Origin: CAYLGY01 sp964383325
GTDB lineage: Bacteria > Pseudomonadota > Alphaproteobacteria > Rhizobiales > Rhizobiaceae
Direction: 5' to 3'
DNA: 48,453 nt
Assembly (NCBI GenBank): GCA_964383325.1
Contig: CAYLGY010000007.1
Span: 1-48,453 of the forward strand
Below are positions 7,902 through 15,937 of the stretch, in pieces. Under the pieces are notes generated by a model, which was given only the letters and a program-made list of their open reading frames with translations, did no database searches and was not told the origin of the DNA. Within the stretch, counting starts at the first letter, position 1, and every line of letters begins with the position of its first letter. A program made the translations under genes and the position numbers.

Positions 7902-8930
7902 CTACAGTTGCTCAACTGTATTATCAGACTTGTCTTCTTCGTATTTTGAATCTTCGATCCGGGAATCGCCCTCAATTTCCAGCTCGTCTTCTTCACCAGT
8001 ATTGGTCGGCTGGATGAATCCGGACGTTTCAGGAATCTGTTCCAGGGATTCTGACAACTCCGAGATAGGCCACGTGCCCTTTGCCAGAACGCCAATATCC
8101 GGCAGAAAGTCCGGCATGCGAATGTCAATAATCTTTAAATTCTCGATTGCCTCATCTATTTCCTGATCGCTCAAGTAACCTTTTCCTTCTATGTAAGTAT
8201 TAAGAATTCGATCTGAATGTTCTTTCAGCTCCGGATGCGTTTCTTCGCTAGGTGCACGTTGAGGTGGTTTTTTTTCGCCTTTGGAGGTCGAATTGTGATC
8301 CATTTGATTTGTCTGAGGCTTTTCAGGCATATTTTGGATGTCGTTACTTTCCGTTTTGGATGTATCATCATCTGAATTCTTGTCGTCTTCAGATTCGTCA
8401 ATTAATTTTGAGAACGCCATGTCATAGAGTTTTAATGGTTGGAGATTGCTCCAAAGTTCGTTGTTTTCTCTAATGGTTTGCTTCGCAGCAAGAATTAGTC
8501 CGTAGATGAGCTTGCGCGTTTCATTTTGCTCTTTTCCGGACTTCTGGTCGGCAAGCCATTCGCTGGCAATCCCCAACGCAGTGTGGACGACGCCCTTCTG
8601 AATCACAGTCGTTGAATCCCGGTACAGCTGCATCAGCAACCGGGCGGCCGGATTACTTACCTGTCCGTCACCGTGTCGGATCGCGGTTGCCAGGATCTTC
8701 AAACCAAAAGTCTTGAACTCGGATTTGGTTCTTTTCTGTCTTATCACCTCATGAACAAAATTAAGTGCAGTTTTCACCTTGTATGGGTTTGGTGAATTCT
8801 TGGTCAGGAGCTGCAAGGTATCGTTGAACGTTGTCCGTATGGTGTCTTCCTGACGATTCAACGAAGTACGAGAGGTATATTCGGTTTGCGTAGTAGGGGT
8901 AGAAACATTTGTTCCTGTGTTTAGTGGCAT
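7902..8930 (-). CDS. unrecognised acidic Ser/Thr-rich protein, AT-rich gene
   Basis: I do not recognise this 342-residue protein. Residues 1-45 are Ser/Thr/Asn/Gln-rich without a hydrophobic signal (MPLNTGTNVSTPTTQTEYTS). Residues about 48-185 look helical, with repeated hydrophobic spacing (for example ALNFVHEVIRQ, RLLMQLYRD, LIYGLILAAKQ). Residues about 188-245 are a charged, probably disordered linker rich in D/E/S/K. The remainder is acidic and ends NTVEQL. GGGAAG six bases before the ATG supports the start. Codon use is full of A/T-ending codons (ACA, AAT, ACT, ATA, AGA), unlike every neighbour, suggesting recent acquisition. The polar N-terminus resembles type III secretion signals, but no secretion gene is in the window, so this is only a possibility. 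Confidence 0.75.
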   Translation of the reverse strand: MPLNTGTNVSTPTTQTEYTSRTSLNRQEDTIRTTFNDTLQLLTKNSPNPYKVKTALNFVHEVIRQKRTKSEFKTFGLKILATAIRHGDGQVSNPAARLLMQLYRDSTTVIQKGVVHTALGIASEWLADQKSGKEQNETRKLIYGLILAAKQTIRENNELWSNLQPLKLYDMAFSKLIDESEDDKNSDDDTSKTESNDIQNMPEKPQTNQMDHNSTSKGEKKPPQRAPSEETHPELKEHSDRILNTYIEGKGYLSDQEIDEAIENLKIIDIRMPDFLPDIGVLAKGTWPISELSESLEQIPETSGFIQPTNTGEEDELEIEGDSRIEDSKYEEDKSDNTVEQL

Positions 8931-9498
8931 GATGTGCTTCCCGATGTGTTATGAATAATTGTGGCTCTCCGGTCCTGCCGTCGGTCCCAGACCCACGAGT
9001 TGACGCAGCAAGACCTGGGGTTGAGGCCGGAAAGCCGAACTTGCATCTACTTTCTGACGCGCGGGACGGGTGTTTCGCAGAACACAGTTCTGAACAGTCT
9101 TCGGAATTTTCCGGAAGGTTCAGTGACGAGTGGGGTCGGCAGCGCCTGTTCGCGAAGAGCGTGTACGCCCGTATGCCGTGGGAACGTCGGAAATGACGCG
9201 GGGAAGCATATGGCTCCCCGATCGGCTCGTTCGAGCGCGCAGGTGCGTGCAGCTTACCCGGAGAAGATCAGAGAGCGGCTGACCATCAAGTCTGCGGGAT
9301 TATCAATGATGAGCTTGTGTCGCAGCGGAGTTCCGACACCGATACAGATCACGCAGATGGGAAATGGGGACTTGCATCGCCAAATGCCTCGGCCGCAAGC
9401 CATCGGATGGATGCAGCAAGTTCTGGCGGTGCAAAGTCGAGGCATTGCGGCTGCTGTCAGATCTTGACGAGCAGCCTCGGGAGCAGAATGCGGTTCGG
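8931..9498. other. 568-base stretch without a convincing gene
   Basis: This lies between the start of the AT-rich unrecognised gene and the stop of mutB. Open frames exist on both strands (for example 8961-9467 rightward and 9254-9445 leftward) but they are Arg/Cys/Ser-rich with no family motif, no clear ribosome binding site and no sensible codon bias. The first 30 bases probably hold the promoter of the leftward gene (AT-rich TTATTCATAAC on the minus strand). The rest could be decayed coding sequence; I cannot identify it. Confidence 0.4.
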
Positions 9499-11625
9499 TT
9501 AGCTCCGGTTGCCCAGAGCATCGAGCAATTTCTCGGCCGCTTCCGGAATGACCGTTCCCGGCGGAAAAATGGCCGTCGCGCCGGCAGCCATGACAGCCTC
9601 ATGATCCTGAGGAGGAATGACGCCGCCGACCACGATCATGACGTCGCTGGTACCCTGTGCGGCTAGCGCCTGCTTCAATTCCGGGACCAGGGTGAGATGT
9701 CCTGCGGTCAGGGAGGAAATGCCGACGATCTGGACCTGGTTGTCCGCCGCGACTTTCGCCACTTCTTCCGGGGTCTGGAACATCGCGCCTATGACGACAT
9801 CGAATCCGAGATCGGAGAACGCAGTTGCGATAACCTTCTGGCCGCGATCATGTCCGTCCTGGCCGATCTTGGCCACGAGGATGCGCGGCGCGGTCCCATG
9901 CTTTTTCCGCCATGCCTCGATCTTGCTGTCTACCCGCTCCAGAACCGGCGAGTCACCAAGTTCCTTGCGGTAGACCCCGGAAATGGTGCGAATTTCCGCT
10001 TCATGCCTCCCGAACACCTTTTCAATCGCCAGGCTGATCTCTCCGACCGTGGCGCCGGCGCGGGCGGCGCGAATCGCATAGGCGAGGAGGTTTTCATCAC
10101 CCGCGGCGGCTGCAGTCAACGCTTCGAGCGCGGACTCAACCGCGGCAGTGTCGCGAGTCCCTTTCAGATTCTGCAATCTCGCCATCTGGCGGGCGCGCAC
10201 TTGCGCATTGTCCACCTTCAGGACGTCAATCTCGACTTCGCTTTCCGGGCGATATGCGTTGACGCCGATCACGGGCTGTTCGCCGGAATCGATTCGGGCC
10301 TGCGTTCGCGCCGCGGCTTCCTCGATGCGCAGCTTCGGGATGCCTTTTTCGATCGCCTCGGCCATGCCGCCCAGGCTCTCTACCTCTTCGATATGTTCCA
10401 TTGCCCGCCGGACCAGCTCATAGGTCAGGCGCTCGACATAGGCCGAGCCGCCCCACGGATCGATGATCCGGCACGTACCGGATTCGTGCTGCAGGACGAG
10501 CTGGGTATTGCGGGCAATGCGCGCCGAATGATCGGTTGGCAAGGCCAGGGCCTCATCGAAGGAATTGGTATGCAGGGACTGGGTGTGTCCCTGGGTCGCC
10601 GCCATGGCTTCGATCATCGTCCGCATGATGTTGTTGTGCGGGTCCTGCGCGGTAAGGGACCAGCCAGAGGTTTGGCAATGCGTGCGCAGCGCCAGGGATC
10701 GCGCATCGCGCGGCGAGAATTCGCGCTGAATCAAGGCAGACCAGATCAGCCGCGCGGCACGAAGCTTCGCGACCTCCATGAAGAAGTTCATTCCGATCGC
10801 AAAGAAGAAGGACAAGCGTGGTGCAAAGCGGTCGATGTCCAGCCCGGCCGCCACGCCCGCCCTGGCGTATTCGATGCCGTCTGCGATGGTATAGGCCAGT
10901 TCGAGATCGGCCGTCGCGCCCGCTTCCTGCATGTGGTAGCCGGAAATCGAGATCGAATTGAACTTGGGCATGTGCTCCGACGTATAGGCGAAGATGTCGG
11001 AAATAATGCGCATCGATGGCTTTGGCGGATAGATGTAGGTATTGCGGACCATGAACTCCTTCAGAATGTCGTTCTGGATCGTTCCGGCCAGCTTCTCCTG
11101 CGAAACCCCCTGTTCCTCGGCAGCGACGACAAAAAGCGCCATGATGGGAAGGACCGCGCCATTCATCGTCATGGACACGGTCATCTGGTCGAGCGGAATG
11201 CCATCGAAAAGCAGGCGCATGTCGAGGATCGAATCGATGGCAACGCCTGCCATGCCGACATCCCCCGCCACGCGTGGATGGTCGCTGTCATACCCCCGAT
11301 GCGTCGCGAGATCGAATGCGACCGAGAGGCCTTTCTGTCCACCGGCAAGATTTCTGCGATAGAAGGCGTTGGATTCCTCTGCCGTCGAAAAACCCGCATA
11401 CTGCCGGATCGTCCACGGCTTCTGGACGTACATGGTGGGATAGGGGCCGCGAATGTAAGGCGCCGCACCCGGCCAGGTATCGAGAAATCTCAGCCCGGCA
11501 AGATCCGAATCGCGATAAAGGCGTTTGACGGAGATTTCCTCGGGCGTCTTCCAGCTGTCATCACCGACGGCAATTTTGGAGCGGGCCGGCTGCTGCCAGT
11601 TCACGTTGGAAAAATCGGGAATCAT
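9499..11625 (-). CDS. mutB: methylmalonyl-CoA mutase, large (catalytic) subunit
   Basis: Adenosylcobalamin-dependent isomerisation of methylmalonyl-CoA to succinyl-CoA, the last step of propionyl-CoA use. The 708 residues have the usual length: an N-terminal TIM barrel (RGPYPTMYVQKPWTIRQYAG near residue 60) binding the acyl-CoA, and a C-terminal B12 domain with the base-off motif DGHDRG (His592 is the lower cobalt ligand) followed by GAMFQTPEEV. The start codon overlaps the mutA stop by four bases (ATGA), so the two are translationally coupled. No cobalamin riboswitch or MeaB-type chaperone is visible next to it. Confidence 0.97.
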   Translation of the reverse strand: MIPDFSNVNWQQPARSKIAVGDDSWKTPEEISVKRLYRDSDLAGLRFLDTWPGAAPYIRGPYPTMYVQKPWTIRQYAGFSTAEESNAFYRRNLAGGQKGLSVAFDLATHRGYDSDHPRVAGDVGMAGVAIDSILDMRLLFDGIPLDQMTVSMTMNGAVLPIMALFVVAAEEQGVSQEKLAGTIQNDILKEFMVRNTYIYPPKPSMRIISDIFAYTSEHMPKFNSISISGYHMQEAGATADLELAYTIADGIEYARAGVAAGLDIDRFAPRLSFFFAIGMNFFMEVAKLRAARLIWSALIQREFSPRDARSLALRTHCQTSGWSLTAQDPHNNIMRTMIEAMAATQGHTQSLHTNSFDEALALPTDHSARIARNTQLVLQHESGTCRIIDPWGGSAYVERLTYELVRRAMEHIEEVESLGGMAEAIEKGIPKLRIEEAAARTQARIDSGEQPVIGVNAYRPESEVEIDVLKVDNAQVRARQMARLQNLKGTRDTAAVESALEALTAAAAGDENLLAYAIRAARAGATVGEISLAIEKVFGRHEAEIRTISGVYRKELGDSPVLERVDSKIEAWRKKHGTAPRILVAKIGQDGHDRGQKVIATAFSDLGFDVVIGAMFQTPEEVAKVAADNQVQIVGISSLTAGHLTLVPELKQALAAQGTSDVMIVVGGVIPPQDHEAVMAAGATAIFPPGTVIPEAAEKLLDALGNRS

Positions 11626-13055
11626 TTCGTTGCTCCGTCTGCCTGTTCGATGCGCCGCGCCACCAGCGGTCTTGTTTGCAGCGGCTCACCCGAATCCGGG
11701 GTTGACGCCGGGATCTCTCCGGGACTGACCGACTGACCATCGGGCGGCAGGAAACAGTTCGATCCGACCAGCTTGAGCGAACCGTCCGCATAGCGCGCGG
11801 CCCGGCTGCTGGCGCTGGCTTCGATCCGGTCCTGAAGCCATCCGGACTGCAGCACGGAGAAAATCCCGCCCGCGGCCTCGATGGACTGGAATTGTTCCCA
11901 GGCCTTGCCGCAGAGAGCCTCGGTCATCGCCTCCAGTCCGCCCGAGCCGGCGGCTGGATCGGAGACGAAGCCGAGATGGGATTCCTGCTGCAGGATCAGC
12001 TGCGTGTTGCGCGCGATGCGTCGCGAATGGCTTCCGGGCAGCCCGATCGGAAGATCATGACCGAGAATGCTCAGGGAGTCGGCGCCTCCGACGCCGGCAG
12101 AAAATGCGGCGATGGTATTGCGCAGGATATTGGTCTCCATATCGTCGCCGGCGAGCATGCGCCATGAGGTCTCGGCGTGGATTACAGTCGGTTGCGGCTC
12201 GCTTGAACAGACTTCCTGAATGCGGGACCATAGCCGGCGCAGGGCCCGCACCTTGGCGATCGTCTCGAACTGGTCCTGATCGACCGCGAGCGAGAATCCG
12301 ATATGGTTGGCTGCGTAGACAAGCGGTTGCCGTGCTTCCTCGAACATGCGCAGGAGCCAGACTGCGCTTGCCAGCATTGCGCCGAGCTCCTGGGCGGCGG
12401 TCGCGCCGGCATTGTGGTAGACGCGGCCATCCGCCTCCATCAGGATTCCCGGCAGGTCGAGCGCGAAGAAATGTCCGAGCGACTGCGGCAGCGAAGCCTG
12501 CAGCGCTTCCACCGACATGTGCAGACGCCCGGTGCCGGCAAGGATCGCGGCAGGATCGAAACCGAACGAAAAACTCATCGCTTCGGGAGAGACGCGGCGG
12601 GCGCCATAGAGATCAATGATCCAGTCTATGGAAGCACGACTGGCGGGATGCGGGTCGATGCGCAGATGCATGCGGTCCAGAGGCAGCTCCTCCAGCACCG
12701 CATGCAGCGCTTCCCGTTCGGCAGGAAGACCATGGCCAAAGGCATTGGGCGCACCGGCAAAGACGATGGCCAGGCCGTTCGCGCCATTGGCAATATCCTC
12801 GCGCGCCTGGCGATTCGCCGCCGCCGGGTCCGGGTCGTCGACCCGCTGCACGATTCGCCACGGCCTTTCCGGATCCGCACGCAGGCTGTGTTGCGCCGAT
12901 GCGCGCCGATAGATCGGTTCGATTCGGATCCCGTCGTCGCTGTAGCTGACAAGGCTCTCGAGATCCGCCAGCTTCAGGGTACGTCGCGCCAGTTCACGCC
13001 AGCGCTCCTCATCCGTCGGTTCGAATTCGATGTTGTAGACGGTCTTGCTTGCCAT
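11622..13055 (-). CDS. mutA: methylmalonyl-CoA mutase, small subunit
   Basis: Non-catalytic partner of MutB in the heterodimeric enzyme. The 477-residue product has the mutase barrel (FSFGFDPAA, LFEEARQPLVYAANHIG, RNTQLILQQESHLG) but lacks the DGHDRG cobalamin-binding motif and ends in a shortened C-terminal domain, as expected. I chose MASKTVYNIEF (13055) as the start; an open frame continues to 13400, but that extension has no family similarity. The gene is divergent from the HerA-like ATPase. The 200 bases between them show no riboswitch-like structure. Confidence 0.92.
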   Translation of the reverse strand: MASKTVYNIEFEPTDEERWRELARRTLKLADLESLVSYSDDGIRIEPIYRRASAQHSLRADPERPWRIVQRVDDPDPAAANRQAREDIANGANGLAIVFAGAPNAFGHGLPAEREALHAVLEELPLDRMHLRIDPHPASRASIDWIIDLYGARRVSPEAMSFSFGFDPAAILAGTGRLHMSVEALQASLPQSLGHFFALDLPGILMEADGRVYHNAGATAAQELGAMLASAVWLLRMFEEARQPLVYAANHIGFSLAVDQDQFETIAKVRALRRLWSRIQEVCSSEPQPTVIHAETSWRMLAGDDMETNILRNTIAAFSAGVGGADSLSILGHDLPIGLPGSHSRRIARNTQLILQQESHLGFVSDPAAGSGGLEAMTEALCGKAWEQFQSIEAAGGIFSVLQSGWLQDRIEASASSRAARYADGSLKLVGSNCFLPPDGQSVSPGEIPASTPDSGEPLQTRPLVARRIEQADGATK

Positions 13056-13256
13056 GCCTTCGCCAATTCCACTGCCATGTCGGAGCAACCGGCGCCTCGC
13101 CCTTGCGTCAGGCAGGGCCGGATTTGATCGCCCAGAGATATGCTGCAAATGGCGCCCGGGCGCAACAGGCTCATTGTGACGCGGAACTTCACTGGCTATA
13201 GGTGGCTGTGGCAGGATCGCCGGCAAGACATTGGCATGGGGAAGGATTGGCAGCTT

Positions 13257-14783
13257 ATGAAGGAAGACCGCATTTTCCTTGGCGCCAGCCGCAGGCCTGA
13301 CGACAGCTATCAGAAGGCGGAAGAGCTGCTGCTGAAATACGCAAATCGGCATGGGCTCATCACCGGCGCCACCGGCACCGGCAAGACAGTGACGCTGCAA
13401 ATTCTGGCCGAAGGCTTCTCGCGCGCGGGCGTCCCGGTATTCTGCGCCGATATCAAGGGTGATCTTTCAGGAATTGCGGTGGCCGGCGAAGCTCAGGATT
13501 TTCTCCTGAGCCGGGCGGAAGCCATTCGCCTTCACCCCTATGTGTTTGAAGATTTTCCGGTAATCTTCTGGGATCTGTTCGGTGAGCAGGGTCATCCGAT
13601 CCGGGCAACAATTTCGGAAATGGGCCCGCTTCTGCTCTCGCGGCTGATGGATCTGACCGAGGCCCAGGAAGGAGTCCTGAACATCGCGTTCCGGATTGCC
13701 GATGATGAGGGTCTGGCGCTGCTCGACCTGAAGGATCTGCGCAGCCTGCTGGCGCATATTGCCGAACGGGCCCGCGAGATCAGCGCCAATTACGGCAATG
13801 TCTCCCGGGCGTCGGTCGGGGCGATCCAGCGGGCGTTGCTGGTACTTGAGCAGCAAGGTGGCGAAAACTTCTTCGCAGAGCCCGCAGTGCGTATCGCGGA
13901 TCTGATGCGGACGAACCGGGATGGACGCGGCGTGATCAATGTCCTGGCCGCCGACCGCCTGATGCGGAATCCCCGGCTCTACGGGACGTTCCTGCTCTGG
14001 CTGATGTCCGAACTGTTCGAGGAGCTGCCGGAAGTAGGCGATGTCGAACGGCCAAGCGCAGTATTCTTCTTCGATGAGGCACATATTCTCTTCAACGAAG
14101 CCCCCAAAGCCCTCCTCGAGCGTATCGAACAGGTTGTGCGACTGATCCGTTCGAAGGGGGTCGGCGTGTATTTCGTGACGCAGAACCCGCTCGATATACC
14201 GGAAACCGTGCTGGCGCAGCTTGGCAACCGAATCCAGCATGCGCTGCGCGCCTACACGCCGAGGGAACAGAAGGCGGTGCGGACGGCAGCGGATACGTTC
14301 CGTCCCAATCCGGATTTCGACAGCTTCGAAATGATCACGCGGCTCGGCACGGGCGAAGCGCTGGTGTCGACCCTGGGGGACAAGGGCATTCCGTCTATCG
14401 TGCAGCGAACATTGATCCGCCCGCCATCCTCCCGGCTTGGCCCGCTGACGGATGCCGAACGACAGAGGATCATCGCACGCAGCCCGCTTGCAGGGCAGTA
14501 CGACCGGACCATCGACCGGGAATCCGCTTACGAGATCCTGAAGCAAAGGGCCGAGCTTGCTGCGAGGCGGGCCGCCCAGGAAGAAGAAGCCGAGGCGAGC
14601 GGCAATGGCTGGACGCTACCGGATTTCGGTGGCCGGAGCCAGACAAGCACGGGCCGGTCGCGCTCTTCGGGCAGGCAGCGGCAAACGGTTGCCGAGGCAG
14701 CGCTAAAATCGGCTGCGCGTTCGGTCGGCTCTTCGATCGGCCGGGCGCTCGTGCGCGGCATTCTGGGGAGCCTCAAGAAATAG
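13257..14783 (+). CDS. HerA-like ATPase (DUF853 / helicase HerA-like C-terminal family)
   Basis: The 508-residue P-loop ATPase has Walker A GATGTGKT (residues 37-44), preceded by the family hallmark LLKYANRHGLITG, and Walker B VFFFDEAH with a following helix of the HerA/FtsK type. The role is unknown: the family is widespread, soluble, and suspected to be a hexameric DNA or protein translocase. The C-terminal 60 residues are Arg/Ser-rich and probably disordered. The start MKEDRIFLGAS fits relatives and has GGGGAAGGA upstream; ATGs at 13140 and 13236 are poorer. No NurA-like nuclease is adjacent, so this is not a classical herA-nurA pair. Confidence 0.88.
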   Translation: MKEDRIFLGASRRPDDSYQKAEELLLKYANRHGLITGATGTGKTVTLQILAEGFSRAGVPVFCADIKGDLSGIAVAGEAQDFLLSRAEAIRLHPYVFEDFPVIFWDLFGEQGHPIRATISEMGPLLLSRLMDLTEAQEGVLNIAFRIADDEGLALLDLKDLRSLLAHIAERAREISANYGNVSRASVGAIQRALLVLEQQGGENFFAEPAVRIADLMRTNRDGRGVINVLAADRLMRNPRLYGTFLLWLMSELFEELPEVGDVERPSAVFFFDEAHILFNEAPKALLERIEQVVRLIRSKGVGVYFVTQNPLDIPETVLAQLGNRIQHALRAYTPREQKAVRTAADTFRPNPDFDSFEMITRLGTGEALVSTLGDKGIPSIVQRTLIRPPSSRLGPLTDAERQRIIARSPLAGQYDRTIDRESAYEILKQRAELAARRAAQEEEAEASGNGWTLPDFGGRSQTSTGRSRSSGRQRQTVAEAALKSAARSVGSSIGRALVRGILGSLKK

Positions 14784-14821
14784 ATTGCCCAGGACCGGCG
14801 CGACAGGTCGGCGCACCGACA

Positions 14822-14850
14822 TTGCACCTCGAGGCGTACAGGCCTACATA
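14822..14850 (+). promoter_or_regulatory. possible sigma70-type promoter for grxD-ytoQ
   Basis: TTGCAC (14822-14827), a 17-base spacer and TACATA (14845-14850) sit about 60 bases before the grxD ATG. Both hexamers are only partial matches to the consensus, so this is a weak call. Confidence 0.25.
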
Positions 14851-14908
14851 AGATCAACATTGAACAATCTCTCGATTGAAGCGATCGATCAAGGAAGGGC
14901 GAACCAGA

Positions 14909-15244
14909 ATGAGCGCTATTCAGGAATTCATTGGTAATGAAGTTGCCGGGCACGACGTCGTGCTGTTCATGAAGGGCACTCCAGGCTTTCCGCAATGCGG
15001 CTTTTCCGGACAGGTGGTGCAGATTCTCGACTATCTCGGCGTCGACTATCATGGGGTGAATGTGCTCTCGTCGGATGAGCTACGTCAGGGAATAAAGGAA
15101 TATTCCAACTGGCCAACCATCCCGCAGCTCTATGTCCGGGGCGAGTTCGTCGGCGGTTGCGATATTGTGCGTGAGATGTTCCAGTCGGGCGAGTTGCAGG
15201 CGCATCTGAACGAGAAGGGAATCGCGACGCGAGGTGCAGCTTGA
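14909..15244 (+). CDS. grxD: monothiol glutaredoxin Grx4/GrxD family
   Basis: The 111-residue CGFS-type glutaredoxin binds and transfers [2Fe-2S] clusters with glutathione. The active site CGFS begins at Cys30 after MKGTPGFPQ; the TIPQLY-type cis-Pro (NWPTIPQLYVRG) and the GGCDIV glutathione-binding motif are present. The start MSAIQEF has AAGGAAGGG upstream; an ATG 11 codons earlier is less likely. The stop TGA shares its last base with the ATG of the following ytoQ-family gene, so the pair is translationally coupled. BolA, a frequent neighbour in alphaproteobacteria, is not seen here. Confidence 0.95.
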   Translation: MSAIQEFIGNEVAGHDVVLFMKGTPGFPQCGFSGQVVQILDYLGVDYHGVNVLSSDELRQGIKEYSNWPTIPQLYVRGEFVGGCDIVREMFQSGELQAHLNEKGIATRGAA

Positions 15245-15705
15245 TGGTATGGACCGTCTACCTGTCCGGCGAGATCCACACGGACTGGCGTGACGATATT
15301 GCGAAGGGCGTACGCGAACGCAATCTGCCGGTTCAGCTCGTTGGCCCTGTCACCGACCACGAGGCATCCGATAATTGCGGGGCCGAGATCCTGGGCGCGG
15401 AAGCCGATCCCTTCTGGCACGATCACAAGGGCGCCAGTCTGAACGCCATTCGGACCCGAACACTGATCGGGAAAGCCGACATCGTGGTGGTGCGTTTCGG
15501 TGACAAGTATCGCCAGTGGAACGCTGCTTTCGATGCCGGCTACGCGGCTGCATTGGGCAAGCCGCTGGTGATTCTCCACGGCAAGGAACATCAGCATGCA
15601 TTGAAGGAAGTGGATGCCGCCGCGCTTGCCGTTGCAGAAACGCCGCTGCAAATTGTCGAAATGTTGCAGTATGTGATTGAGGGAAAGCTTTCCTCCAAAA
15701 CTTGA
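15244..15705 (+). CDS. YtoQ family protein
   Basis: The 153-residue protein starts WTVYLSGEIHTDWRDDI and contains SDNCGAEILG, FWHDHKGASLNAIRTR and ADIVVVRFGDKYRQWNAAFD, the signatures of the YtoQ family. The fold resembles nucleoside 2-deoxyribosyltransferases, but no activity is established. The ATG at 15244 overlaps the grxD stop by one base; a TTG one codon upstream is also possible. The coupling to grxD suggests a link to redox or iron-sulfur metabolism, which is only inference from position. Confidence 0.85.
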   Translation: MVWTVYLSGEIHTDWRDDIAKGVRERNLPVQLVGPVTDHEASDNCGAEILGAEADPFWHDHKGASLNAIRTRTLIGKADIVVVRFGDKYRQWNAAFDAGYAAALGKPLVILHGKEHQHALKEVDAAALAVAETPLQIVEMLQYVIEGKLSSKT

Positions 15706-15786
15706 CCCGCAAACGGGTGCAGACTTTTCTGCATGAATCCGTTATATGAGCGACCTCATTCTTAACAGCAGAGGTTCCGGCGATTC

Positions 15787-15822
15787 ATGAGGGTCAATGT
15801 GATTCGCGGGCTCGCCTCCTGA
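15787..15822 (+). CDS. candidate 11-residue leader peptide for the Bcr exporter
   Basis: A short open frame (MRVNVIRGLAS, stop TGA) lies 115 bases before the exporter gene. GAGG is 12 bases upstream, a long but possible spacing. It sits just before two hairpins, the second of which is an intrinsic terminator immediately ahead of the exporter start. This is the layout of a ribosome-controlled attenuator. A second tiny frame at 15733-15765 (MNPLYERPHS) is an alternative leader. Neither is proven to be translated. Confidence 0.4.
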   Translation: MRVNVIRGLAS

Positions 15823-15833
15823 AGGTGGCGGCC

Positions 15834-15852
15834 GCGTCCGGGTTCCGGTCGC
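15834..15852 (+). other. first leader hairpin
   Basis: GCG-T-CCGG-GTT-CCGG-T-CGC forms a stem of 3+4 pairs around a T-T mismatch. The CGGCCG at 15829-15834, directly after the leader stop codon, can instead pair with CGGCCG at 15877-15882 in the 5' arm of the terminator. The two folds exclude each other, as expected for an attenuator. Confidence 0.4.
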
Positions 15853-15873
15853 ATTTTGAATAGCCATATTTCC

Positions 15874-15919
15874 AGTCGGCCGTGCCGGTTGCGGGCGGGA
15901 GGTTCCGACTTTTTCTTTT
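15874..15919 (+). terminator. intrinsic terminator just before the Bcr exporter (attenuator)
   Basis: AGTCGG (15874-15879) pairs with CCGACT (15905-15910), with further GC pairing inside the loop, and is followed by TTTTTCTTTT (15910-15919). The exporter's ribosome binding site (AGGGG, about 15923) and ATG (15938) come straight after, so this terminator would stop transcription of the gene itself unless it is disrupted. It lies 169 bases past the upstream ytoQ stop, further than a simple operon-end terminator would usually be. Confidence 0.6.
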
Positions 15920-15937
15920 CGCAGGGGATCACCCATC

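Noticed and set aside
8961..9467. Rightward frame of 168 codons in the gap before mutB
   Set aside because: Arg/Ser/Cys-rich translation without domain features, codon bias or ribosome binding site.
9697..11736. Long rightward open frame (about 680 codons) opposite mutB
   Set aside because: It is the mirror of the mutB coding strand in GC-rich DNA. Its translation has no family motifs, and mutB on the other strand is unmistakable.
13056..13256. Possible cobalamin riboswitch upstream of mutA
   Set aside because: I looked for the B12-box and the expected multi-stem leader and did not find them.
13140..13256. N-terminal extension of the HerA-like ATPase
   Set aside because: The extra 39 residues have no similarity to the family N-terminus, and GGGGAAGGA precedes the internal ATG at 13257.
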